A stretch of DNA of 64,000 nucleotides from Puffinus mauretanicus (taxonomy: Eukaryota; Chordata; Aves; Procellariiformes; Procellariidae). The stretch is from assembly GCA_023333565.1 (NCBI GenBank), contig JAJKFH010003927.1, positions 62,001 through 126,000 on the forward strand, written 5' to 3'. Both the position numbers and the translations under genes were made by a program. Under the pieces are notes generated by a model that worked only from the letters and a program-made list of their open reading frames with translations, had not been told where the DNA came from and did no database searches. Shown here in pieces: positions 1-11,446 of the stretch (its first letter is position 1; each line of letters opens with the position of its first letter).

Positions 1-2929
1 GTACAGCAGGTTCTGAATCTATTATTAAATCGCTCTGATCATCTGGTAGGAAACAGCTGAACATTGCGTCGCTCTGTGGCAGAATCTGCAGGTTTCGTTT
101 TATAACGGTAGGTGTAACAACGGGATTCGATTTAGCTATCCCTGTTAGAAGTCTTTATAAAGCTTCCTCCCCCTTTTCCTCTGGCTGCAGCTTTCCAGTT
201 ACGTGAAAGGAAGAAAGCAGGTTAACAAGGAAGGGAAGAGGTCACAAAAATGTATCAAAAGCATATTCTCTCTCCCAAATAGAAGAAAGAGCCGAAACGG
301 CACGCATCACCCCACCCAAGCGTGCGTGCGTTCAGCTCGGCGCCAGCTCTTTACTTTCCTCTTGGCTGTGTTAGGGGTTTGGAAGTAAGAAAGTTTGCGG
401 CTTGGCACTGAGCGGGATCCACTACCACAGCTGGTCTGCGTGTCTGCTTGCAAAACGGTGCGGTTGCTGAAAGCAGAGAGAAATAGAGAGAAACCTTCCT
501 TGCTCTGATTTTTACACTGGCAGTTCTCAAAATAGGGGTCACCAGCCCAGAAAGGCAGAACTGGGCTGACCAACAAATGCGGGGTGCCGGCAGAGAAGCC
601 TGAGAACGTGCGTTTTAGGACTGATGCCTGTATTAGAGCTACATTAGACAGACTAACTTCCCATATGCTCCACTGTCAGGCAAATCATGAGACTCTAAAC
701 TTACCCCGATTTCAGCAACTAATTTTTTCAGAAGGATGAAATCCTTCTCCAGTACCTAGAAATGGTGAAGGGATTAAATCCCCTGAACATCAGCAGTAGA
801 ACCAACACATCTAGTTCTCAGAACAATTTTCACATCGCTGTCATTTGAAATGAGACCTCTTGGTAGAAAGGTGGTAGATGATGTAAGTCATACAGTAACA
901 GGGAAAACAAAGCTCCTGTATTCGCCTGCTTTAAATCCTCTAATAAAATAATGCATCTGTTGAAGCAGCATCTAAATGTCATTTCTGTGTGTCATCAGAA
1001 AGGAAATGCTATTCCTAAGTGCAGACTAGTTCCTATACACAGTTTTTTCAGCCTTCCCAGGCCCATAAAAGCAGTCAAAATTAATGATTAGCAGCTCCGG
1101 TACGTTTATCTTATGCATCCCTGTAAACATCAGGAATGGCCTTCCTTTTGCTGTCTCTGTTTTTCAAGCACAGTTGAAATTGTCCATGTAAACGTGTTCT
1201 GCCAAGAACAACAACAACAACAAACAATCTCATGATAAACTGCTAGTCTTATTTTTTTAGGCCAAAAAATGCATCTAGCAAGCACTTGGATGCTGCGTGA
1301 CTTTCCAGCAAGTTTAGTATTCTGTGGCATAAGTCTATTTTCAAGCAAGTTTGCCCAAGCAATTACTTTGTGAATTACAGTTCGATTCACCCAGAATCAA
1401 ATGCTGGGTCGTTTTGGAGCGTGCAGCCTTTGCTGGGCTCTGCCCGTACAGGTATCCGGGCTGCCTGCGGCAGCTAATGCTCCCCGGGGGATGCGCTGGC
1501 TGGGGGAGGCTGGGCGGGGATGCCAAGGGCAGGATGCTTTCCAAAGCGATCTGCAGTGATGGATTTTGTCTCTCGGGAGGACTCGGCTGAGCTTAAACCT
1601 CCTCACCTTTAGAATATGAAGCAGAGCTGGTTGCTGAAGCTGGCAGGCTCTCAAGCAGTCGTGTCAAAACAAACACAGAGCAGATGCACCCAGAGAGCAG
1701 CAGCGGCAGCACTGGGGAGAAATTGGACTGCAGAGGTGTGAGAAGAGCGTGCGGCTCCTCTCAGGTAATGGTGGGATGTCTTAATCTTGTAGGTTTGGAT
1801 AGCCTCGTGGAGGACTCCCTGGAAATTCCTACAAATAATATTCAGCATTGCAGAAACAGCTAGTAATGGTGATGTTTTGCATATTGCAATGTGATGCTAT
1901 AGCACGCTAGCAGTATTTAATTCATGGTAGCCACCACATGTCTCGGGGGGGCAGGGGTGTTGGGGATGGGGGCATCAAAGATTTATAGAGACTCACAGAG
2001 ACACCTATGTGCACACAGCCATGCGCACACGAACCAGGCACACCTCTGAGCAGCAGCTCTTCAGCAACAGGCGCAGTTCTGCAAATAAAACTCCAGTCTC
2101 AGTCGCTCACCCTGGGAACATGGTGTGATTGGGTTGGAGGAGGGGAGAGGGATGTGTAGAAGACAAATAGACCAAAAGCACCATTTTATTAACAGAAACA
2201 AAGTGATGTGTTGCCTTTGGCCTTCTCCCTAGCAAGCGCGAGGGTTAAGCACTCGTACGCTCCAAAGCAAGCAGGGCTCGGCGTCTCTGCAGGAATCCTG
2301 TTTTGCTGGTAAGCGATTCTGGCTCTGTGGCTCTTCTGCTGCTCGTGGGCACCGTTCCTTGGGCAGAGGGAAGGCGGAGAGCTGGTTGCACTGCTGGCAG
2401 GAGAGCCAGATGGCAAACGGCGGGGAGGCTGCGCCCCTCGGATGAAATGGGGCAGGGGGAAAAGTGTGGAGCCCCGTCAGCCGTGGCGGGTGAGACACTG
2501 GGGCAGATAATGGGGAGCAGAGCACTGGTCAGAGGAGATGATGATGATGGAAGAGCAGCAGGAGAAACAAAAAAAAAAAGAATGAAAGTGCAGGGAAAAG
2601 GTGCAGGGTTGGAGAGAAGAGCTGGGCACAACATTGTGCCATTTTTAGTGGAGGGCTGCTGGGTTTTTAGTTTATTTCTGTGTGTTTACTTTATTTCTCT
2701 ATGTTCTTGATCTTTTCAGTTTCTTGTCTGAAAACTTGTTTGCTGCCTACGGGAAGCTTTTAGATAGTGGCTAAGAGCCAACAGTGCATCTTCATCAAAC
2801 ACGTGGGCAGAGGGAGAGATCCAAGGAGGGGAAAACCTTCACACCTGTGTCCAGGTTGTGTGGAAGCAGCTGAAGGTGGGAGGATAAGGATTTTTTTAAA
2901 AATCTGGGTGAATCCAGTGAAATCCATTC

Positions 2930-2968
2930 AAAGAAGGAAAAAGAAGGAAGAAAGGAGGAAGAGGAGGA
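2930..2968. repeat. 39-base uninterrupted purine tract (GA/A-rich)
   Basis: All 39 bases are A or G on the plus strand, made of AAGAAGG- and GAGGA-like units. It is a low-complexity simple repeat. Long homopurine tracts can form triplex (H-DNA) structures; no specific function is claimed. Confidence 0.85.
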
Positions 2969-3456
2969 TGAAAGACTCAGAGGGAGACATGGCTTCATCT
3001 GCGTTGGAGTGTGATGGGAGAGGATCCAGGCACTAACAAAGCCCCTCTGGAAGAAGCTTCCCACTAAAAGCCAGCCGCTGTCACACCAGGAGCCCTTGGG
3101 GATGGCCGTGAGGGTTGTCCCTGGTGATGGTCCCTGAGCTGCTCTCCTCAATTCTGAGGCTAAATACATGCTGTAGAGCCAGCCTCAACGTGGTGACGTT
3201 GGGTCCTTCCCTGTGCAGGAGCCAGGAAGGGAAGCACTGGCTTGAGCTTATTTTCTTCACCTCTTTCGGTATCTTGGACTTTACTGTTCACATCTCAGAA
3301 CCAATGTTACTGGTCTCAGGGTTCGCCTGAGGCCACCTCTAAGAAAGGGAGGGTGCAGGAGGGGAGGGGAGGTATGGGCTGAGACCCAGCACTGTGGTGA
3401 AAACTTGGGCTCTGTGGGGCAGAATCAAATGCAGGATGGAGAAAGAGTAGTGAAAA

Positions 3457-3461
<5 letters not shown>

Positions 3462-3487
<26 letters not shown>
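3462..3487 (+). repeat. A26 homopolymer run
   Basis: Twenty-six consecutive A residues follow AATATT on the plus strand. It could be a simple repeat or the tail of an old retroposed sequence. I cannot recognise a source transcript in the bases upstream, and CR1, the dominant avian LINE, does not leave poly(A) tails. Confidence 0.9.
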
Positions 3488-6400
3488 TCAGGTTTTCTGT
3501 GAGGCACTCCTTCCCCCCATAAGCTACTTCCATTTCAATTTCTGTAATACTTCAGTACTGCCCTTTCTCCTGACCATACCATTAATTTATGATACTTACT
3601 GTTTTCTTCAGGAAATGGAATCGTCTTAGTGCATGAAAATCTCAGTTCAATTTTGTTCCTTGGTGAAAGTATTTGGCTTTCAAAGTGGTAGAGGAAAGGT
3701 CACGTACATGACCTGGATGAACAGTTACGTTCAGAAAATGGGAGACAAGTAAAAAGAGCCACAAATGTGTTATTAGCAGATGCTAATGATTTCTCATCCA
3801 ATCTTTTGAGTTTCTTTGGTTGTGACCTATGATTTTTAGAAACAGTGATAATGCTGCTAGAGAGACGTGTGATGGGGGATTGTCTAGGTAATGCCCCTGT
3901 GGAAAAGCATCACTCAACGCAACGTAGTTTTAGAAACTTCAAGAAAAAGTTAAAAATTTCCCCATTTCATGGAGCCTTCAGTATTCCAGTGAAGCAGATC
4001 AGGCATTTTCAGTGCTACCTGAGGCTTTTGTCATCCTTTTTCCACAGCGTCTGTGGCTCTGTTCTGGCCTCCCACCCTAAAAGCTGAGACTCTTTCATCT
4101 CTTTTATTGAGAAAATGTGCTTCTGCCTGTTAATGGAAACAGCACTGAATGATCTGTGCAAACAAGAACAAATATGAGAAAATACGTACATTATAGAAAA
4201 ATGTTATATATTTGAGATATTATCTAGCTATTTATGAAGATCAGTATTTTAAAAATCATTTTAAAATAGAAGGTCTAATTTTTTATGTACTGCAAAGAAC
4301 TGTGCAAAGCCCCTTTATGTTGACCCCCCAGGAATTCACACGGCTAACTCCGATTTTTGTGGGACGCAGGTGTGATGCAGTTGAGGTACAATCTTCCACC
4401 CAGGGTCCGAACTTTGCCAATGCACCTCGCTTGCTGAAAAGCAACCCCAAGTAGTGCAACATTCCGCAGCCGTTCCTGCTGATGTGAGGGTGGCTCGGTG
4501 TTGTGAGGAGGGGGTGATCGTCAGCGTGCAGACAGGGAGGCACCCAGGGATGAGTCACGGATGCAGCAATGATTGCCTCCTGCTCTGCCCATGTCACGTC
4601 TTTAGCCCAGACAGAAAAGCGCACCGACACCCCCGTCCCCTGGGCCCCACATCTTATGAATGTGTGAAATACGTTATGCCAGGCTGGCACCAGCATTAGC
4701 AACCCTTCATTAATCTTCGGGTTGCCAAGACTTTAGGATGTCTGAGGTCCGCTTGTCAGAAAGATGGAAATAGCTGATTTACAGTGAGTCACTGAGCTGC
4801 TCAGATGGCAGTCTCCCAAAACAGGCATCTGAAGTAACTTCACTTTCCCGCACCACATAAAATGCCAGGCAGTTTTCTTCAAGTCGAGCCATGTATCGCT
4901 TCCCTCCCGGTTGGGAGGATGGGCTGCGGCCCCCGCTCAGGCTTTCCTGCCAGGAGCATGAGCCAACCTTGTCCAGCAGAGGGAATTGACTTTTCCACTT
5001 CTTAGCTATCATCCCTCTGAATGATCTAGCGGGTGACTCCAGACACAGTTAATTTCATTTATTTTTTTCTTATCAGCTCTTGAAGGTTCCAGTTGGATCT
5101 GCTAATTTCTTCCATGACCGTATGAAAATACAGCTTTTACAGCTGGGCTTTCCCAGAAGCTCTATACCAGGGATCCGGCACACTGACTGCGTGTGTCGTT
5201 AGCAGCTGGTTAGGGTCTGTGGTTATGTATGTATTGCGTGCTTCATATCCTATACAGCAGTGCCTAGGGCAAGATTGCAAGGCACTCGGGTACTCTTGGC
5301 TCCACGTCAATACTTCAAATGAAGGGCTAGGAATAGATAGCTGGATTACAGAGGCGGGAAGGGAGTGAGAAATGAAGGGAAGAGGTGGCAAATGGAAAGC
5401 AGAGAGGGAAGGGAGCCTGTAAATCAAGCTGCGAGGTTGCAGGATTGCTGCAACGGAAGAGGCTGCAGCCAAGTCTCTCTGTAGGCAGCTGGCAGCGCTC
5501 GGCACCGTGGCATGGGGATGCCCGAGGTCCTGCTCGCTCCTGGCAGGGACAAGGGAGCCAGGAGAGGGGTCTCCTGGGGAGGTGATGCATAATCAGGACC
5601 TAAGGTTGTCTGTGCCGCTGCGCCGCAGAGCCCACGTCAAGCACCTGATGCTAGCGCCGCAATGAAAGGAGACGCTTGTGGAGGCTGCGCTTCCTCCACC
5701 CCCAGCAGGGAGCAGGGAAAGGCAAGGGGGTTACACCGCTGGGAGACCTTCAGGAAATCAACCTGGGGAGCTGCCAGATATTGCAAGTGCTTTAGAAAAC
5801 AGATTACTAAAAAAATTGCTAACATAGAGCTGGAGAAAGGAGGTTTTTTTCCTCAGTAGACAAAAGAGGAAAGTCAAGAAATGCCAGATGCTGTAATGGA
5901 CACATGCTTTCGTAAAGTGGAAAGATCGCCTGTGGCTTGAGACTGCTCTTCTCCTTCTCCAAGCCAGTACTGCACACATGGACAAGTATTTGTGAGTGAA
6001 CAGGGTTTGCTATTTTTACTTTCCCAAGATTTGAACCTATTAACTGGCACGTGTCAGTGTTGAGACACAAATGAGAACTACTATTACCAGAATTTTAACA
6101 ACAATTGTAAACAGAATAAAGGCAGTATTATCACCGAGGTGGCCAGCACTGTTGGATTAAAGAGCAAGGCTGGTTCCCAAGTGAGTAATACGACCTCTCC
6201 AGCCCACGGGGCTCTATATCTGCACCCTGCGGCCCCGGACCAGCCGCGTCAGGAGATGCTGCAGCTCCCTTCCAGCCCACGTTCCTGGGGGTTTGCCATG
6301 GAAACCGGGATGCGGGCGATTACAGCTGTACCGCGTGGATTGGGGATGGGGCTGAGGTGAGCAACGGGCCCAGAAACGGGGCTGGAGCCAAAAGCGAGGT

Positions 6401-9229
6401 GGAGAGCTGCGCTGCTGCGTGGTGAAGGGCCAAATGCGGGCTTTCAGGGCCCATATAGACAAATCACGTAAAGGTCCTGGTATTAATAATTAGTCATTCT
6501 GTAATTAGCATTAAATATTCTCATTTCCAGGGCCAGTCCTGTGGAAACCTGGCAGCGTATAAAAGAAATGTGCGAAGAAGTGAGCTAAAATTTCCATATA
6601 CAGCAAGCCATACACTTTCCATAGGCTTATGGAAAGGAGCGAGAGCTGGACTGAAAAGGTCAGTCACGCTCTGCAGCAGGCGTGATGGAGGAGCTTACGC
6701 TGGCATAGCCATCGGTTTAGCTATTAACAGTGTAACCGCCTTGGAAAGTTAATTCCTGTATAGACTCAGCCCTGACTCACGAAGAAAAATCTAGAAGCAA
6801 GAGTGGCGAAACACCAAAGATGGTGAAAGGAGGGAGAGAAGACTGAGCGAAGAAGGGAGGGGAAGAGGATCTGGGGGAGCAAAGGGGCAACCTTCCCAGC
6901 TCCAGGGGCAATCAGGAGATTCGGTAGGTTTGAGGGAAACGGTGTGGAGAGGTAAAGCAGTAAGACGAGGCCCTGTGGGCATGTGGAGACAGGCACGTGC
7001 AGGAGACCTGCAGCTGAAGGAGGGGACCTGCGAGAGAAGGGATTAGTGGGCAGAGGAAGCAGCTGAGAGGCTTAGATACGGAGTAGGTAAGGAAAAAGGT
7101 TGGTTTTTAAAAATTATTATTCTCTGCTTTTTCTTCTAGGCAAATTTAAAATACTTGGCTTGAGTCATGCTCCAGCTGCCCATCACCTTCTCAGGCCAGG
7201 CTGCACCTTCCCAGTCCCAATGGCTCAGAAACCATTTCTAAATACAGCCTTAGACCCTAATCAGCCCCCTCCAAGGTACCAAGGTACTTTCTGTGCTTCG
7301 CACAAAACCCAAGGTTTTCCCTCCCCGGCCTCGACCACAGGCATCTCTCCTGCCCTTCAGGTGGGGCGAGCTGTTTGGTGTCGAGTCCAGCCCCGCGCAG
7401 CCGCCCCGGGAGGGCGCAGGGCAGGGGCAGGCACTGCACCGAGAGGTCTCGCTCCATCACGGAGGACAAGGAGAGCCAAAGCGCGGCAGGGAGTGAGGAA
7501 ACAGGGTTCAGCGATGACTCATGCAAACGCGTTTCTCTGAGGAGAAGTGAACGGCAGATTTTTCACTGAAAGGTTTAACTTACCTGGCTTTTTTTTCCCA
7601 TCTAAATCCCTTTGAAGACTAGCGCCCTGCACTCCCCCAGTTTGGATGTGCCGCTGCTCACAGCAGGTTGCAAGGGGCACTTAATTTCTTGAGTGCTGTA
7701 GGAAAACTAGGTTTTAGAGAGGCTGGGGGTCGTGGTCTGCATGGTCTCACATGGGTGCCAACCGTGTGAGCACAGCAACTTCAGGACTGGTGAAGCGAGC
7801 CCTAGAAACCCCGTCCCATGGCTGTAAATAGGTGACTGTGATTGATGGGGATGCTTCAGAGAAAGGACAGATTTTGGAAGACTATTGCAAGAGGGTGTTG
7901 CCACCTCAAGACGTGTCCGACAGGGGCAGCTCCTTGGAGTGGCCGCGCAGGCTGGCAGTCCATGGGAAAGGCGAGCGGAGACAGCAGCGGTGCTGTGCCT
8001 GCCTTGTCCTCGACGGCTCCCCACCTCGGTCCCTTCTGCGTAGTTGCAGCCGTGGGCAGGAGGGAACAGAATGGGCAGGGATGGTGCCATGCCACCCCAT
8101 GCCAGCTCTGCACGGAGAGTGGCTGGGGCAGCCCTTTTCATCCCCAAAGCTTTACACTCATCCTTTGGCAGGGTTTGCAGCAGGGGGGGATCTCGACCCG
8201 TATAAAGACAGTGTGGATGTTTTGTGCCGTGACAGCAGTGAGTCAAGTGCAAACCATGTGTGATCTGAATATCCTACAGTAACACCTTGGAAACCCTAAT
8301 AAAGCTGCCTCTGAACCGCATACGTGGAGCAGACGCTGGGACTGGGAGACAGAGGCACCTTTTTTACTCCTTGGGAGCACCCGCCAGGGTAAGTGATATC
8401 TGGCTGGGGCACCGCCAGGTCGTCGGGCCAAAGGCTCAAGCCCTGCAGCCTTCTGAAAGCCACATCTACTTTTACGGGTTGTGTGTAAAGTGGTGTGTAA
8501 ACCTCAGTAAACTTAGCAGAAAAGGCAAAGCAGAGCTGTACAACACTTGACGTGCTGCCTGCGGTCTGGGAGATAATAGCTTAGTGCTGCCCTTAGCTGG
8601 TCAAAACGCTCCTTTAAGGCAAACAATGGAGAAACATCATCTGGTGCTGTGTTGGCAGGATTTGGCCCAGTGGATGAACTGTTCAAGGTTCGATAAGATA
8701 GGATAATTATTCCAAGTCATTTTTGCCCACTGTGCACAGCATATAAGGAAATAAGGAGATTCGGGAGGGTTAAACCAGCTAAAGGAAGGCAGCGATCTCA
8801 CGGAGCTGCACATCCTCTTTGATGAACACCATCTTTTGTCGCCTTTCAGGCATGGGCCTGAGCTGTGCCTTAGGTTGCATCAGGCTTTTACCATGATTTC
8901 TGAGAGCTCTGTTTCTGTAGATTCACTTCTACATGAAAAGTTCTTGAAAAGTGCAGTAGTCGGCAATTTTACAGCAAAGCAATTTTTCCAACAGGTATTA
9001 ATGTAATTAAGGGGGGGTGGTGGTGGGATGTGTGCTGGAGCTTAAGAAACACAATTTAAATACACAGGGACAATAGATGTGACAAGGAGGATGGAGAGGC
9101 AGGAACAGGACCATCACTTGGATTTCGGAGCCTGACTTTTTGCTGGCTGGAGAAGCTAGTCGCTTTTTTTAAGTAGAAATCAAAAGGTGGATGCTCACCG
9201 GTGTGAGATTCTGATCATTAGATGTCTCA

Positions 9230-9463
9230 GTGATGTGCGATCAAACCCTGCAATGCGCCAGTGGCCTTGTCCGACCGCTCTTGGAGAGGGTCATCACGGG
9301 GGGAGATCTCAGCATCCTCCTCTACAAGACCAAACGCCCCATGTGCGTCTCCCAGTGTGAGTGCTCTTACTGCCGCTTTCTAAATGGCTGCATTTTTGTC
9401 ATCATGGCCATCCTCCTCAAGTATCTGCTGCTTGTCAAGGTCAATCAAGTCACTCAGGAGTGA
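9230..9463 (+). other. Unrecognised 77-codon ORF, also largely open on the minus strand
   Basis: The plus frame runs 77 codons. It has a Cys-rich patch (MCVSQCECSYC) followed by a hydrophobic stretch (CIFVIMAILLKYLLLVKV) that would look like a membrane segment. The opposite strand has only one stop (within roughly 9385-9387) across about 80 codons and would encode an acidic product containing DLIDLDKQQILEEDGHDD. I cannot assign either strand to a family with confidence. The acidic minus-strand stretch vaguely resembles the C-terminal tail of Tigger/pogo-type transposases, so a transposon remnant is possible. There are no supporting splice sites or promoter, so I do not call it a gene. Confidence 0.25.
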
Positions 9464-9603
9464 ACCATGGTAAAACAGCATTAAGACAATGCTTAGCAGA
9501 GCAGGGTATGAAATGATCGATCACAGAAGTCCCAGCCGATGTACAGAGAAAGTGGGGTTGATGTAGAAGGGCTGTTGCAGTGGGAGAGGCTGCGCCCACC
9601 TCA

Positions 9604-9804
9604 GAATAGCCATGGGGATAGCCTACGGGATAGCCTATGGGATAGTCTAAGGGATTAGCCTCCAGGATAGTTTACAGGGTAGCCTATGGGATAGACTGCA
9701 AAATAGCCTAGAGGATAGCCTAGGGGGTAGCCTCCAGGACAGCTTGCGGAATAGACTGTAAGTAGCCTAGGGGATAGCCCAGGGGATAGCCCACGGGATA
9801 GCCC
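9604..9804. repeat. Degenerate minisatellite, about 16 copies of a 12-13 bp GGGATAGCCTAY unit
   Basis: Tandem copies of a GGGATAGCCTAY-like unit fill about 200 bp, with substitutions and 1-2 base length changes between copies. The block starting CCTCCAGGAYAG occurs twice (near 9660 and near 9731), each followed by an AATAGACTG/GGATAGACTG copy. This suggests a higher-order duplication of several units. The array lies about 1.6 kb upstream of the PDE9A start codon. Because the unit is open in one minus frame, it produces a spurious YPLGYPLGY-type peptide repeat. Confidence 0.9.
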
Positions 9805-9879
9805 TGCAGGGGCAAGGGCTCTCTCCTGGAAGACTTCAAGTGCCGGCTCCAAGCTGGCAGAGGAAGGATGTGAAGCAAA

Positions 9880-10570
9880 GTCTTGCACCTCCCGAAAGAG
9901 TTCCCTTGCCGCTGGCTCTGAGGGCATTAGGAGTACCGCTGGCTTCGGTCTGAAAGGCCACCCTGGCTCTGGCTCCCGGACTGGCTCCGGGACCCGCTCA
10001 GCCCCGCCGCCTCTTACGAATCCCCTTCGCACAGTGAACGAGCCCTGCCTGCGTGTTGCAGGGGGCAGCTGAGGCTGCACTTCGTGCCATGCTGTAGCCC
10101 GCAGGGCCACGCTGGCCTCCTCTGCAGGTCAGTTGTGCCTCGCTCATGTCGCAGCGAGGGCCTGGAGTGGGCAGGGAAGGCAGCACTGACCCCGCTGCCA
10201 CAAGCCCAACTCTCCCAGACCGCAGCGCAAAAGAGGCCGGGAAACATTTTTGCAGCTCCTCCATCAGAAGCCTCAGAAAACACCGAGAACTAACACTCGC
10301 AGGACGAGCTGTTTCCAGCTGCTGTGCGTGCTTGCAGCCCATCAGACAGCCTCTCCCCTGCGAGGGCGGAGGAGCCGCCGTCTCCAAAGCTCTCACCCCT
10401 CCGTGACCAAGCGTCACCTGCTGCCGCCGCCGCCGCTTCAGCTCCCCACAGGCGCAGGGACTGCAGCACAGCACAGACACGCCGCAGATGGCATTTGGCA
10501 TCCGCTCAGAGAATCGACCGTCAGATGCTTTGCTCCCTCCTGGTTTTTGGCTGCGCCTTCCCATGGGAGA
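9880..10570. promoter_or_regulatory. CpG-rich block upstream of PDE9A
   Basis: The sequence is GC-rich with frequent CpG (for example around 9955-10030, 10150-10235, 10360-10440 and 10475-10530). It includes a short (CCG)n run at about 10422-10436. It sits 0.8-1.5 kb upstream of the PDE9A ATG. It may be a separate CpG island, an upstream alternative promoter or a 5' UTR exon region. No TATA box or defined start site can be named. ORFs across it look compositional. Confidence 0.35.
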
Positions 10571-11377
10571 CGCCTTTGCCGGGATACTTCACGTTCCCTT
10601 AAATAACAAATTCCTTTGCTCCAGGGGTGGCATGGAGGGAGAGAGCATGGGCTTTATGCTTTCTTCGTGCTTCTGGAGCTTACAGAGAAAAAAAAGCCGC
10701 TGCTGCTTCTTTCCTTCCTTGTAATGATAACAGGAGGGATGTGGAAATTAAGCTGCTGAGTTTGGGCTGAGACGGTCCAAGCCCCGGCTGCAGCGGGTGT
10801 CTGAAAGGACAGTCCCAGCGCAGGGCACAGCTGGGAGCCTGTCACACCGCTTGCAGGGTGCGGGCAGCTCACCAGAAGGGTCGGCACTAATTAATAATTA
10901 CGGTCCTATTTCACCACAAAACCAAATTACACCTCTCACCACCCTGATGAAGGAGGTTTTCCCCCCCGGGGGATAAGTGCCACTTGATCTTGTGTGCAAC
11001 TGGAGCTCCTCAGCGCCAGGGTCAGAGCGACAACGCGGATGCCCAGCAGCTCTCAGCCCTAAAGCCAAGAGGGGTTGTTGCTATGGGAATCGAGAGGGCA
11101 CTTGCAGACAGCATCTGGAGCCTATGTCTTTCCCTGTCCAAGGCAGCTGGATTTGGAGGGAAGCAAGACTAAAAGGAGGTGGCAGAGAGAGACAGAGGCA
11201 CAGCAAAATGCATGCATGTTAGAGGAGGGACCTTCCCAGAATGAGAGTACAGTGGGATACAGAAGAGCGGGGACACCAAACTCTCAGGCAGTGGTGGCTC
11301 GGCTTGGTAGGATAAACCTTATTTTCTGCTCTGTTTGACACTGGAAAAAGGTCCAGTGAAAGCCCAACTGTAACAAG
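10571..11377 (+). other. Region immediately 5' of the PDE9A start codon
   Basis: This 0.8 kb should contain the proximal promoter and/or the 5' UTR of PDE9A. It contains no long ORF in frame with exon 1, because TGA at 11357-11359 closes the frame. There is a short C7G5 run near 10961-10972. I cannot locate the cap site or exclude a spliced upstream non-coding exon. Confidence 0.4.
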
Positions 11378-11446
11378 ATGGGATCTGCCTCCTCAACTTA
11401 CCGACCCAAGTGTATTTATTTGGATATTGATGGAAGAATTCAAAAG
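11378..11446 (+). CDS. PDE9A: PDE9A coding exon 1 (residues 1-23, start codon)
   Basis: The exon encodes [20 protein letters not shown] and three further residues, closely matching the PDE9A N-terminus. The ATG has A at -3 and G at +4, a strong Kozak context, and an in-frame TGA lies just upstream at 11357-11359, which fixes this start if the flank is transcribed contiguously. Gly2 followed by Ser at position 6 fits a possible N-myristoylation signal; this is inference only. The donor reads AAG|gtactt, somewhat weak at +4 to +6, and the exon ends in phase 0. The exon lies directly upstream of a CpG-rich stretch, consistent with a promoter-proximal first coding exon. Confidence 0.95.

Larger units (their letters stand above)
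1..9603. other. 5' flanking region with no recognised gene
   Basis: I recognise no exon of a known protein on either strand in this stretch. Open frames here are short and compositionally driven. It contains a short (CAA)n run near 1208-1224, a 39-base pure purine tract at 2930-2968, a 26-base A run at 3462-3487 and purine-rich patches around 5330-5410 and 6820-6870. Near its end is a segment open on both strands (9230-9463), described separately. By mammalian synteny SLC37A1 would lie upstream, but I see none of its exons. Confidence 0.6.

Noticed and set aside
3405..3629. ORF with a poly-lysine stretch
   Set aside because: The lysines are simply the translated A26 run.
9655..10110. 151-codon minus-strand ORF with YPLGYPLGY peptide repeats
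   Set aside because: The repeats are the translated minisatellite and the rest is CpG-rich sequence. There is no sign of a gene.
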